Positions 1 through 14,200 of a DNA stretch of 64,000 bases are shown here, piece after piece. The stretch lies in contig OZ025209.1 in assembly GCA_964019055.1 (NCBI GenBank), positions 14,979,867-15,043,866 of the forward strand. Direction: 5' to 3'. A program made the translations under genes and the position numbers. Origin of the DNA: Anthopleura xanthogrammica (taxonomy: Eukaryota; Cnidaria; Anthozoa; Actiniaria; Actiniidae). The notes under the pieces are model-generated. The model saw only the letters and a program-made list of their open reading frames with translations, had not been told where the DNA came from and ran no database searches. The stretch's first letter is position 1. Each line of letters opens with the position of its first letter.

Positions 1-1040
1 TTCAGCAGACGAAAATAATTTACAGAGTAATTTTTTTCTGATAGTTCCTTTGATTTCGTTGTTACATTTTTAAAGAACTCACTTTCCCAGAGTTCTTTGT
101 GAGCTTTGATGCACATTGCGTATTGTTTTGTGCTCCAAATTGAGCTGTATTCCGACGTGCATCTATACAATAGATGAAATAATGGTTCCAAACCTCAGAT
201 AAGTTATCATTCTATAGACCATGGTCAAAACACAATATATACTCATGGGAGTGGTTTGTTATCAAGTATACCATGGGATATTAGTGTTTTATTTCTAGTA
301 AAATCCGTATCTTATCTTGATCACTATATATCGCTCAGGTACAGCATAGGGTACACAGATGTAAATATCCATGGGGGATTATCCCATTAAATCTAAAAAA
401 AAAAACATTTTTACTCCGGAATTTTTTATTTATTTATTTTTGCAATTACAATAATTAATTCATCCTCTTCAATCTCATATTTTGTCTTCATAGTTTCATG
501 TATAATATTTGCGGCTGGTAGTTTTACTTCGTTCCTATACAATTCCTTCTTCTATAAGCAGCAACATCACATTTAGTAAAAAGTTGTGGTAAGCGTAAAG
601 AGATTGAAGAGATTGCTTGCGGTCATTCTTTTTTTACTGCCGACATGTCAACATGTATATTTTTGTTTGAACCATACGATTTTTGAAGGAGGGATGGTTT
701 TAACCAGTTAACCAAAACGTTACCAAATCCAGACAGCATTCTTAATGTTACTAGATATTTTAGACTGTGGTTGAGTTTTGGCTGAAACATGAAGGATAAG
801 AAAACCAAGAAAAACGTGATGATATGGAGAAAAAAGAAGAGTTGAGCCTTGAGGTTTGGTGATTAGCGAATATTTATGGCATCTGTGCATCTTGTGTATA
901 TAGGTTTTTAAAATGATGACTTGATAGGTTGATTATTGGAAGAGAACAATGGAAAAAATGGAAACAAAAGCAAAGCTACGATGAATGAATGATCTTTTGT
1001 TTCTTTCTTTTTCTTTGCTTTTCGTGGGATTATATTTTGT

Positions 1041-1800
<760 letters not shown>

Positions 1801-3255
1801 CCTTATTGTTCTACCCTAATCTTTTCATGTCTCTATTTCTCCACCTCATTTATTATTACTTTCTTATTACTATAACTTGTTTTGTTCCTTTCTTCTGTCC
1901 AATAAGCATTATTTACTAGAAACCTCTCTCTTCTTCAACATATTATCTAGGCTGCCACAGTTTTGTATTATTAGTTCCCAGCTGGAACACACGCGATCAT
2001 CAGTTGGAGGTCTCTATCAATTAGTAATTACAAGCGTAGAATCGCTTTCTAGAGGTTACGGTGTTCGTGGTTCTTCCGATGGCTTTGCTGTGCAATCTTG
2101 CTGTATATCCAGCAGGACTGCTCCACAGATTTAATTAAAGCCATCATGTTGACGTCATTAGGTCACTATGGCAACGAATATCAAAACTGAATAACTTGAC
2201 TTAAAGAGAAATACGGGAATATTTTTCCAAATAATATTTTGATTTTCTAGTAGACTTGTTATCAAACAAGTAGGAAAGCTCTTACGATTTCTTCTGCGTG
2301 TTTCTGCATTAATCACTATGATACACTACAATTCGTTGTGGACTGGGAAGTTTATCATTTAACTTAGGCGCAGTTCAAACGTCGATATTCTCATGAAGAT
2401 CAAAGTAAAATTTAATGACATCAAAGAAGACCGCTTTATTTTCTATTGTTTTCAATGCATTCGGCTTATGAGGAGATCGACGTAAATTATTTCATTTTAA
2501 ATGAATATGTAAGTTGAAAATATTTAGTGCTGATTTTAAGATTTTAAAATTTAAAATTAAAATTTAATTTAATTTAAAATTTTAAATAAAATAAAATTTA
2601 ATTTTAAAATCTAAATCTTAAAATTTTAAAATGCGGAAAGTTATTTACATCAGACAGTGGTTGTGATGTTTACAGTATACTAAATTACTTCATGTACCTT
2701 GTCGTTTTGTCCGTTTGAAGGCAGGTATGGTTGATCGAGGGTTTTCGTGTGTATAATGATAAGTCTGTGGATTAATATTAGATTGCTATTGTACATGATT
2801 ATTAGGGAGCTATTGTATATTTAATAGATAATTACTAAGGCACATAGCATTCGTGGATATATTTCAGGCAGCCGTGAGGGCGCAGCCCGAATACTGTGTG
2901 CCAAAGAGATTATAGCAGGGATATAGGGGGAGGGCATATTTGTCATATGCAGTTTGTCAGTTGTATACTTTGGTTATTTTGGAGAGAGAAAACGACGTAA
3001 TATACTTATGTGTCTTTTGTTTAGACTGAGTAATCAAGGTCAAGGATATGTTTTGTTAAAAAAAGCTTTGGAAATAGAAACAAATTTGAATGTGCGCACG
3101 CTACAAGCCAAAACGTTATGGAAAATAATTGCGTTTCGCCCACTGAAAACAACCTTGAACTTGCTTTGCACGTGTGGCTTGCTTGTTTTCCAGTAGGCAA
3201 TTTAAAATGTCGTGTCTGCGCAAAAATAAATATAGAACGAATAAATAAAAGGACG

Positions 3256-3500
3256 GTTGGATGGATGGATGGATGGATGGATGGATGGATGGATGGATGG
3301 ATGGATGGCTGGATGTATGGCATTATTTAATGATCAAAATAAAAAATAAATAAATAAATAAATGAATGATAAAATGAACGAATAATTGGATGAAGGAATG
3401 AATGGGTGACATTTTTTAATGACAAAATGAATGAATCAATAAAATAAATGAATAAAATGAACGAATGGATGGATGGATGGATGGATGGATGGATGAATGG
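3256..3500. repeat. GGAT / AATG tetranucleotide arrays
   Basis: (GGAT)n at 3256-3308 and again at 3468-3495, with AATA and AATG tetramers between. Confidence 0.9.
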
Positions 3501-3837
3501 ATTAAATAAATGGATGAACGAATAAACTTACGAAAAGATAAATAAATGATAACGAAAAAAGAAAAAAAATGGTGTTGGTACTCCATGTTCAATATCATCC
3601 TATTAAACTTTCTGATACACAAAGAGACAAGAACTGAACGCTTACCAAAACTTCCTCCTCGTGTTCATCTCAATAATCATATAGAAAATAAGTTCCTAGC
3701 GATGGCTTGAAAATACAAAGAAAATTGGTCTACAATGTAGCTTTAATTCAACTTAATAATTTTTCGTGTAGTATAACTTCGAAAGTCGTTAACTTGTTAT
3801 TCATGCTGCTCATGTCGTATTGTTACATCATTATACA

Positions 3838-4111
3838 TCTAATTGCAAGAACGTTGTCATATAAAAATAAAAAATTATTTCGGAAATAATTATTTTTTTA
3901 AGAGATGTAATTATTTCGAGATCACTGCTTTAAAGGTGGAGACTGATATTTTTGAGATAACCTTGTTGGTATATATTTAATAAATCATTAAATTTTATTC
4001 TCATCAATCTAGGGTCTTTAGAATCAAGATAAAGAAAACTATTTTTAATTAATTCCTATTTGTTATTTTATTATTTTTGTTATTTTTATGTGACAACGTT
4101 CTTGCAATTAG
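3838..4111. mobile_element. Palindromic MITE-like element
   Basis: Inverted ends CTAATTGCAAGAACGTTGTC at 3838 and its complement at 4092-4111, with AT-rich inner arms. No coding capacity. Confidence 0.65.
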
Positions 4112-4182
4112 GTCTATAGTTAAGTTTAAACGGTTTTTCAATATTCATTTACATGACATCTAAGGATATATACAACTAATCT

Positions 4183-4381
4183 ATAGACCTTTTCAGCTTG
4201 AGTAAATTATTTTCCCATTTCACACACGTGTCATTCTCTTGAGAATAATATTCTTTGTTTGAGTTGTATCCATATTCATGTGTCTTCTCATGCACAACCG
4301 TTCAACAAAGAAATGATACTCTAGGGAATGACACGTAGTCTGAAATGGGAAAACATTACGTTCAAGCTAAAGAGGTATATT
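4183..4381. mobile_element. TCCCATTTCA-family palindromic element, copy 1
   Basis: About 200 bp. TATAGACC...AGCTTGA ends, then TTTTCCCATTTCA, GTGTCATTCTCTTGAG and TTCTTTGTTTGA, with the mirror arms on the other side. Confidence 0.75.
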
Positions 4382-4692
4382 AGACTCAACGAACTTGGAG
4401 TTTTAACTTAGAAGATCTGAGAACTTTTTTTTTGTAGTCTGAAGCGGCATGTTACCATGGTGATATGCTAGCAGTCAAACTATGAACAGAAAAACAGCGA
4501 GTTAACGATTGCTCTGCAAGCATACAATTAAGAAAAGAGAGTGGAGTATTGTTTTCTTTCATGTCATTTTACTGAGTTATTTATTTTGTAGAGAAAAGAG
4601 AGCAAATAGGACAGAACAGGTCGTGGATAATAGTTGAGGCAGCTGTCGTTTTATTGACATGAGTTGCTTTGTGGGAGTAAGATAAAAGATTG

Positions 4693-4900
4693 AAAGAAAG
4701 AAAGAGAAAGAAAGAAAAAAGAGAGAAAGAAAAAGAAAGAAAGAAAGAGAGAAAGAGAGAAAGAAAGAGAGAAAGAGAGAAAGAGAGAAAGAAAGAGAGG
4801 AAGAAAGAAAGAAAGAAAGAAAGGAAAAAGGAAGGAAAAAAGGAGAAAACAGAAAGAGAAAGAAAGAAGAAAAGTTAATAAGTGAAAAGAAAAACATAAA
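4693..4900. repeat. GAAA/GAGA purine microsatellite
   Basis: Purine-only (GAAA)n and (GAGAAA)n mix just upstream of the TRPN-A candidate first exon. Confidence 0.95.
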
Positions 4901-5037
4901 GAAGCAAATAAAAAGAAAGAAGGAAAAAAAGGAAGAAAAGAAGTGAGCAAATAGAAATATTAATAATAATAATGACAAAAGAAAACACAAAGAAGAAAAA
5001 AGAAAAAACTGTTAATTTTTATAAATAGAATCAATAG

Positions 5038-5207
5038 TTATTGCTTGACAAAGAACTGTGTTTGTGTAATCGAGACGTAGCTAGAAGATTAGCTAAGTGC
5101 ATGACATCATCTCAGCTGAATTCTGCCCTGGAGCTATTGGAACAGCAGATGGTTGGTGCAGTTAGAAAGAAATGGGAATGTAGAGATTTGGTTTCTCTTC
5201 TCGACAG
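5038..5207 (+). CDS. TRPN: TRPN-A candidate N-terminal exon (start may be ATG 5101)
   Basis: The translation [15 protein letters not shown] aligns without gaps to ELLSRVMTLAVKREW in the first exon of TRPN-B, and both continue to a short S-L/I-L-D/E-R/K motif. The frame is closed upstream by TAG at 5035. It could begin at ATG 5101 or follow a weak acceptor at 5037. The possible donor (ACAG then GTTAAG at 5208) would be phase 2, unlike every other intron of the gene. An AGAAG microsatellite begins about 20 bases further on, where the TRPN-B donor would fall. Homology is likely; whether the exon is still used is unclear. Confidence 0.5.
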
Positions 5208-8200
5208 GTTAAGCCAAAGATATAGACAGAAGAGAAGAGAAGAGAAGAGAAGAGAAGAGAAGAGAAGAGAAGAGAAGAGAAGAGAAGAATAGAGAAGAGA
5301 AGAGAAGAGAAGAGAAACAATTAAAAAATAAGGAAAGAAAAAAATTACAAAAACAGGGAAGGAAAGATTATTCTTTCAATTTTTCGAAGAAGCGAGAAAC
5401 AAAAAGAAAAATCTCAGTTTAAAAGTACCATTTGACAGGTGTACAAATGTGTTTGATAAATGAAGAGGTTGCATGGTAGTTCTCCCATGATGTAAGGCAC
5501 GCAGTCTTTATGGGTTGGATGGACCCAGAAAAATCCTGTTGTTTAACTCGGGGGTAGTCAAAAAAATTTATATCTACAGAAATTGTAACGCTGTCATCGT
5601 CATCACGGGGTCACTTCATCATCATCCTCATCCCTATCAAAAGCATCAACTGAACATCATTCTTATCATTGCTATCATTACCATCAGTATTAAGCATCAA
5701 TACCCTCATCATCATTATCTTGCATCACCATCATCATGATCACCATCACCATCATCATTATCACCATCACCATCATCATCATCACTGATCATCATATATT
5801 ATCATGATCATTATCACCATCACCATCATCATCATCACTGATCATCATATATTATCATCATCATCACTGATCATCATTACCATTATCTTCACTATCATAC
5901 ATCACCATCACTATCACCATCGTCATCATCATCACGAGGTCATACCTCTATTTAGGTAGGCTATGGAACCACTTTTACAGCTATTTATAAGTATTAATTT
6001 ATCATATATAATAATAATATAACTGTAATACTTATGATTATCATGATCACTTTCTTTATTACATTCATAAACATAAGCCGACAATGATCATACTATTCAT
6101 GAATTAATCAATGAATATCAGAAAAATGATATTACAGTAATACAGATCGGATATTTACTACTCCAGAAAACACTTGCACAAGATATTTATTTAAAATCAT
6201 AAGAAGGCTTATCGGCGTTAATTTGAGAGGAGTCTACTTTGCCTCTTGATCTAGTGACTTTGCAAGACAAACAAGAAGACTCGTTTCTTAATAACGTTTC
6301 TCGAATTCAATTTACTAAAACACGTATCACCTGTCTCCAAATGAGTACAATGTCAACAGAACAATATCACTTGGATTGACGAGTTCGGTATCCAATAGAA
6401 CAATAGCAATCGTCTTATATATAGTTTTATACATCTTCGTGGCTCGTAATTAATTGGTTTTTATCGAGAATGTGTTGGTGTAATTTGTAGCAACAGGGTT
6501 TCATGATCGCACCTCGGTGGAAATAATAACTACCTTTGTTTTTTTCCAGGTAAAAATATTGATTTAAATTGTATTATATTATTTAGAATAATTCTTAAGT
6601 TAAAACTCCGGAAGAGGAAATTATGATTTTGGGTGTCAACAACAACAAAAAAGATCAAAATTAAAGTTTCGATGGCAAAAAAAAAAAAAGCGAGGAAAAA
6701 CCTCTCAAACTTGACGCTGGTTTTGGCATAAAGTTTAGTTTAACTAAAAACAATATGACGAGAAGCTGAAACATATTTTTAAATTTCTCCATAAATAACA
6801 TTTCGACCAATCTCCACTGAACATCATCAGAAATGAAGGCTAAATGTTAGCCACCATTTCTGATGATTTAGCCTTTATTACTTAAGATGAACAGCGTAGA
6901 TTGGTCGAAATATTATTTAAGGAAAAATTAATATTTCAGCTTCTCGTCATTTTATTCAACAAACTTATTTTCGTCTGTGAAGCTAAAGTTTTCAAAATCT
7001 TTCGTGCTTTGCATCTGTGAAGCACGGATGGTGTACATTGGTAATTGCAACCTCTAGATCTTAGTCGCCGATGTAGTCGCGGGTTCGATACCTGAACCCT
7101 TCATGATGTGCAATGTCCTGATATTTATTAGTTTCAGTTTCTCCTGTCCTTTGGGGGTTTTCCTTCTTTCACAAAAACAACTCCTAAATTCAAGTTCAAT
7201 GTTGCGTCGAGTGCTTTAGTCATGATCATGAGCCTCTGGCCTTGGGGAGCTGAACAATCACTCCCTGCGTGATCAAAACTGTAGTCAAAACTATCACCGT
7301 CAAATAATAGGTTTTGTAAGAATTCTATTCATTGATATACAATTTGAATATGTAGATTGCTAAGCTCTTTTCTCACCATGTAAGTTGCGCGCGACCAAGG
7401 ATAGATTCTGTAACTCGATGTCATATGCATGTGGCTTTCTCCTGAGCTTTGGGAGTTTTAGTTTCCGGTTCTCCGGTTTTTCTCCTTCCACAAAACTCAA
7501 TTTCTACACTTCAATTGGATTCAGTGGTAAAAGAGCTGACCTGTGGAGCTCCTGCGAAATCTCAATATAAATGATTATTTTATAAAACTCTCAAGATAAG
7601 CCGAACACCTGTTTATCATAGCTCTCTTAACTTCGTACACTTTTAAAATAATTTAGCGAAGACCGAAGAGAAGACTTCTTTTATATTAATCTCTTTGAAA
7701 CAGTCGTTCTATCGTGCGACAAATATTATTATCAATAGTCAGCTTTATTTAAAAAAGGACCTCTTAGCTCCTACTGGAGATAGTAATAACAGTCTTTAGT
7801 TGCACTTTAATCGTGTTATATTATTACGCTTTTACGAGTTCGTGACAAAAATCTTTTCTTTCCACGAGCAATTAATTAAAAAAAGTCCTTTATTTCTAGT
7901 AGTGCTGGTAGTATACAATCTAGAAGCTGTGTATGAAGTAGCTCTCATCACCAGTTTATTCAGTTTTATATTCTGCGCGTTCAAACATTGCCACTTTGAA
8001 ATGTCACCAATATTTATGATATATATCTTGGTCAAGTAAAACAAGCGAAGATTTAATTATTTGCAGTGTTTTTCTCTGCGCATTGTTGACTTTTCTGAGT
8101 GCGCTCGTCTTGGGATCTTACTATTCTAGATTAACTTTTCTTCTGCTCCCAATAGGATTAGTGTAAGATCAATAATAGTTGCTATGTACACCCTTCAGTA

Positions 8201-11200
8201 CATATCAATGTTATGAAACTTCTTGTTAGCTTGGAAACCCGACAAGCCATCGAAATACTTGTCAGTAATATGACTTTGAACATCGACTGATAGTCTAAAA
8301 CTTTTCACATGGGGAAAAAATCGATGAAATAACACATGACCATATAGAGTTTTTATTTACTCGTGTACTATCTTACCAGGCAAATATAAAACCTCTGCAA
8401 TATCAATATAACGCATCTGCTTCCGTACCACATAAAGCGGTGCTTTTGTGGCCGCGGTAAGAAACGGTTAATCATTTTGATATGCTGCGCGGCACTGAAT
8501 ATTCAAGATAGCATCGAGGTGGTCCTTTGTTTATACTGATATTTTGTATTTTAAAGTGATTTGGTTTGCCCGCCGCTTGCACAGGAAATGCCGTTGTGTA
8601 TCTGGCGATTTTCTGAGCATAAAAAGTTGGTCAAGATATTGTTATTGATTCTGGTGTCTAGTATGTTCTGGGTTTGATTGCGTAACCAAAGAGATGAGCC
8701 ATGGTGGAAAGGACTCGAGGCGTGTGTGTGTGTGTGCGAGTTGGTGGGTCGGTGGGACGGGGGAGGGGGGATGGGGTAGGGGAGGGAGGATGGGGTAGGG
8801 GGGAGGGGGAGGGGGCCGGTGTGCAAGGGGAAGGGGAAGGGGGTGAGTCCGCTGCCCAACTAGTAATTAAGCCAACTAAGAGGCGTTCGAAGTATCAGTA
8901 CCCTTCCATTCCCACCCTTCCCTTATTACTTCCTTCTTCCAAATAAATACTCCGTTTGTCTTTCTATGTATTGATTATTAAGGTTGCTGTAGCCATAGTA
9001 ACGTATTAACGTAGTAACGTAAAACTTTGAAAGAGGACTGGGAAGAATGAAAATCACAATGAAAAAGGGATAGAAAATGAAATAAAAATATTAATTCTGG
9101 TGATTGAAAACTTATTGTTTGTTGTTTTGTTTCAGGACGGATTTACTGCACTACACTACGCTGCCCTGTCTTTCTCAGATTCGGCTGTACGCTTTCTTCT
9201 CAGTAAAAAAGCAAGCACTTTATCAGCAACAAAGGTACGACAAGGTAGATGTAAGTGTCTACGAGTTTATGATAATATAAAGATGCAGTAATACGAGCAA
9301 CAAAATCGTGCAGCTTGTCGCGCAACACTGTTGCATTGCAAGTTGCAGAGTGAATGTGGTTCGCATTTCCATCCCGTGCGACAAAACTTTGTTGTGCGAC
9401 TTTTTTGTAGGAGCAGAAGCTCTTTAGCTCTCTCTTTGCAAGTTGCAGAGCAAACATTGCTCGTATTACCACCCCGCGCGCAACAAATTTTCTTTGTTGC
9501 AGAGAGTAGAAAAAGTGCGGTAATACGGGCAACAAATTCGTGCAACTTGTGGCGCAACATTTTTGCTTTGCAAGTTGCAGAGTGTATACTCATACTAACC
9601 ACCTCTCATGATTGTAGGCGCCTATGATCATAGGTACACATAGAAAGGGCGCTATATATAATTCAAAAAACATGTATTATCATTTATAATTATAATCATG
9701 ATTTTCTTTGCAGGAATCAGGTCGTGTGCCTCTTCATTTGGCTTGTTCAAAACCTCCTGGAAATCCCGCCACTACAGAAATTGTGAAAGCACTTGTGAGG
9801 GTTTCTGGGAAAGAAGCCAGATTGATGATGGATAAGGTAAATATGATGTTTAGTATAATAATAGCATATGGGGAGAAAATGAGGCGGGTAGGAAGAAGGG
9901 GGGGGGGGGGGGGGCGGGGGGGCGAAAGCAAACCTTTCACTCCGAAAAAAAAGCTTTTTCATTTTTTTTATTTTAGTTTTGATAAGGAAATTGAAATGTT
10001 TAGAAACTTGATGGTGCTCGATTTCGAACTAATACAAAACTCGTTCGCGACTAAACGATTCTTTCCATGGCTTATGGCTGTGGATTTATAGCGGGAACCA
10101 AGTGCGCACTCGCGCTCTCTGCCTCCGGAACACTCGTCTTCGCTACGTATACGGCTCTGTAGTATAGACCCCTTTGCACGTGAGGACAAAGTAAAAGAAT
10201 TTCAATCTCCTGAGAATTGGAACCTATTGTTTTGTCTTCCAAATTGAGCTGCATTTCGATGTGCTGCAAGGGGATATAGTCTAAAATCAACAAAAACAAT
10301 TTTTTTTCGAATTAATATAACACCATAGTTCCCCTTGATGACAGACTCATTTATTCAGGGTTTTCCTCACGGAGTCAAATTATTCAAAAAATACCAAATG
10401 TAAGGATGCACAATTCAACAAAAACGCACTTCGAAATCACACGCTCCGTCATTGGGACACATGAATACGAATCTACACAAAATCGAGACTCAGGAAGGCT
10501 CAGGAACAGAGAATTCGAAACTGAAGCATAAACCCCTTACAGCACTCTTGAATGCAGCTCAATTTGGAGGACAAAACAATAGGACCTAATTCTCAGGAGA
10601 TTGAAATTCTTTTGTTTTGCTCTTCACATTGAGCTGCTTTGACGTCTCGTGAAAGGGTACTGTAGACTAGTTGTCATGTCTGTGTATTCCTGTAGTCCTA
10701 GCTGTTTGGCTTCCGTGACTGGCAAAGTCATAAAACAAGGTAAAGATGACAGTCATTAAACCAGTCAACAGTGACACGCGACTCCATTCGTCGTACAATT
10801 AAGATTTTAAAACAGGAGCACGGCAGGTGGGTCAGGAAACATCTGCCACGACATACAATGTTGCTACATATTTCGGACACGCTGCTCCTTGCCAATGCCA
10901 ACGAAGATATAAAAAATATTTACTAAGAAACTTTTTAAGAAACAAATTCAAAACATTATCGATATATCTCAATAGTTTCCTTCACAGTTCCCTGCGCCAT
11001 CTTGAAAGGTAGCCGGGCTTTGCTTCGAAGCGAGACACGAGGTGACTTTGCAATGATAGAGACCTTTTTTTACACCTTGGACAATTATTCACATGTCTCT
11101 ATCATTGCAAGGTCACTTGTCTCATTTCAATACAAAGGCATGTCTACCTTTCAAGATGGCGCAGGGAACTCTGAATAAGGGCTACACGCAAAAACGACAG

Positions 11201-14200
11201 CAATTCCAAATAACTACATATACTATCATTGTATTTTCGTGAAGTATTACAAGGAGTTTGAATTTTAGAAAGAAATCTTGACTAATTCCCTCAACTTTGG
11301 CTAAAAAATAATTCTTACTGATAAGTAATAATTACGCCTCAAAAATATTTTTTCTGAAGAGGTAAACCTCAATCTCATTTTCCTATATTGAAGCGAGTTT
11401 TAATGCCGTTTTTCATCAGTCGGTTCGCGGGTTTATTTCTTAATTCTTCGTTGCATGTTACTGCACACTAATAGATTCAAAAACCCCTATTGATAACATT
11501 CTAATAAAGGTTACTCTATCCTTGACATTTATCTACGAAGTGGGACGTAGATTGTCATGGACGGTGCTAGCACGACATCAGTCATTGTTTCCATAAAAAA
11601 CTGAATGTCAGGAAAAATACTTTCAAGGGCACTTGTCTATGGAATGCCATGGATACGCCTTGATTGACGTCCACCAAAACCTTATTTCATCTCGACGGCA
11701 GCCTGATTATACGATTTCGCAAGTGTGATTGGGAAGCGCATTACTTAACACTTCACGAGCTGGGCTCTCGTATGATTGGCAACTTGCAGTGAAACGAACG
11801 TCATAGTTTCCTACAGATATCTAAACCATTAGAATAGCAGTATATTTTACCATATTCGGCAAATTATATAATTCTCGGGAGGATCTATTATTTCTTCCTC
11901 TGATAGCTTGAAAAAAGACAGCTAAAGGGATATAATCCAAGCTAAAACTGTATACTAAGAACTTGGTTGGAAAAAATGAAGCTTAAAAACGGAAGAAATT
12001 TCTTTTTTTCAAAAAATAATTTTCCCATGGAACGTCAAACGCTCATGATGATAATAGGGACCTTACGGGGTAAGCTGTGGGGTGGCAAAGCAGGCGATAA
12101 CGTTAGCGAAATTAATTGATATGCCTAACAACGAGAGTCTGTAGCCATAGAATATGCATTGATATTGTTTTTTACGCGATTATGTGTCTTAAAGGTTAAA
12201 ATGGACGTCTAGAAGTAAGAAAAGCCGCGAACACTCCAATAGTGACATGAGTACCCAGCGGACCGATGTTAGGAAAGATTTGTACTTGCAAGGAGATCTA
12301 GTCCGCAGGCTATTTTTAAGTATTTTGTTAATAAATAATAGGTGCAAATTAACGTTTTGGTAAGAAATGTTTCTTTGATTCGCCAATTATTGGAGTCGCG
12401 TAATCAAAAGGGATGGACATGTACGTACCTTCCTGGTGGTCTGGTCCGAAGGTAGCTATTTTAAGATGTTAACATCGTTATTAAATAATGATCGAAATGA
12501 TTATTTTTGTGAAGAAATTTTTCTTTGATTTGCAAATAATTGTAGTTATGTAATCATGCAAAACAAAATGCCTTGAATCTTTTTCCTTTTCAAATATTAT
12601 ACTTATGAATTTTACTATAAGGAAATTGAACTAACACGACCAATAATGTTTTTTTTGCAAAAATGTACATGTCAACAATCGTCTACTTTGAAAATACCCG
12701 CTATTGTTGTGATTTTTTCATAAATAAATAAATGCGAAAACCAACCAACCAACCAACTAACCACCCACCCACCCACCCAACCAACCAACCAACCAACCAA
12801 CCAACCAACCAACCAACCAACCAACCAACCAACCAACCCACCCACCCACCCACCCACCCACCCACCCACCCACCCACCCACCCACCCACCAACCAACCAA
12901 CCCACCAACCCACCAACCCACCAACCCACCAACCCACCAACCCACCAACCCACCAACCCACCAACCCACCAACCCACCAACCCACCAACCCACCAACCCA
13001 CCAACCCACCAACCCACCAACCCACCAACCCACCAACCCACCAACCCACCAACCCACCAACCCACCAACCCACCAACCCACCAACCCACCAACCCACCAA
13101 CCCACCAACCCACCAACCCACCAACCCACCAACCAACCCACCCACCCACCCAAAACTATATTTCCTTATATCGCGACAAGAGACCCGCCAAATCCTGATT
13201 GCATTGTGCTTGAATTGTCAATCATTCAAGTGTCATTTACTCATTCAAATTGACGTTTTTCTGCGGAAATCCTAACATTCCAGAGATGCACGTGCAGGCA
13301 ACAAAACTCTTAACAGAGCTCTGAATTTTGAGATTATATATCACTAGCTAATTAATTAAAATTATTTGAACTAAAAGTAGTCCTCATATGTCAGCTCATT
13401 AATTCCAAGGAAAAAGTCATTTACATGTGGCTTTAGAACAAGCTATACGCAGGGTGTAGTTACTATCTCCATAGTGACATCGTCATCAACACCAACTTCC
13501 TTCTTGGGTTTCAGCAGTCAAGGAAGTTAAGTTCTTTTGGTGCAGCCATCTTTTCCTATAGTAGAGCAGTAGTCTTTTCTATCCTAAAGGAGTCATTTAA
13601 TGACCAATGAAAAAATTTTCTTGTCAAATACTTGCAACTGTGATGTTCAATTATTGTTTAAAATTTTAATTTTTTTAATTTAAGAACAATTTTTGAACCT
13701 TTTGCTCAGTCTTTTTTTAGGTTCGTGCACCCTGAAATGTTTATTAGAAATGTAACCCGAAAATAGAGAAAAAATATTTTGAGAAAACGAGCATAATTTT
13801 GAAAACTTGGCATGATCTTAGCATGGGCAGGAAACGAGCACTGCTTGGAGTATGAAATGCCAGTTTGACGAGCACATTCGAGGAGAACCTATCTAACAGC
13901 AGTATAGAAATATTATATTATTGCTTTTAAAAGTTATTCCAATCAAGTTTTTATTACTTTGAATACTTCAATAATTAGACTAATTTATGTCCATGCCCAG
14001 GCACAAAACTAGGCTTACTTATTCATTCTTTTGGCATTCAGCCTTTATAAGGAATGATTATACCACTTAATAAGTATTGATGAACTAGTTAATTGAAAGA
14101 TTTCTAGAAACGGAGAACTATAGAAATTGGAAACTTTGTCTGTTGGACTTTATTTTGATGTGTTGAATGTAGTTTTACTCTAGGTCGTGGGGACAGGTGC

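Larger units (their letters stand above)
5208..9135. other. TRPN-A 5' intron region; repeat 1 exon not found
   Basis: Holds the AGAAG and ATC microsatellites, a palindromic element at 6755, two SINE fragments (7018, 7380) and a G-rich tract at 8724-8865. I searched for a GLTPLMLA-type exon like TRPN-B 57191-57292 and saw none. Confidence 0.5.

Noticed and set aside
2869..2917. Possible terminal exon after a TTTCAG acceptor (short frame ending in TAG)
   Set aside because: About 16 codons with no partner exon, homology or polyadenylation context.
12672..13253. Overlapping Gly/Trp/Val and Pro/Thr/Asn open frames
   Set aside because: Produced by the CCAA/CCCA array, which lacks stops on both strands.
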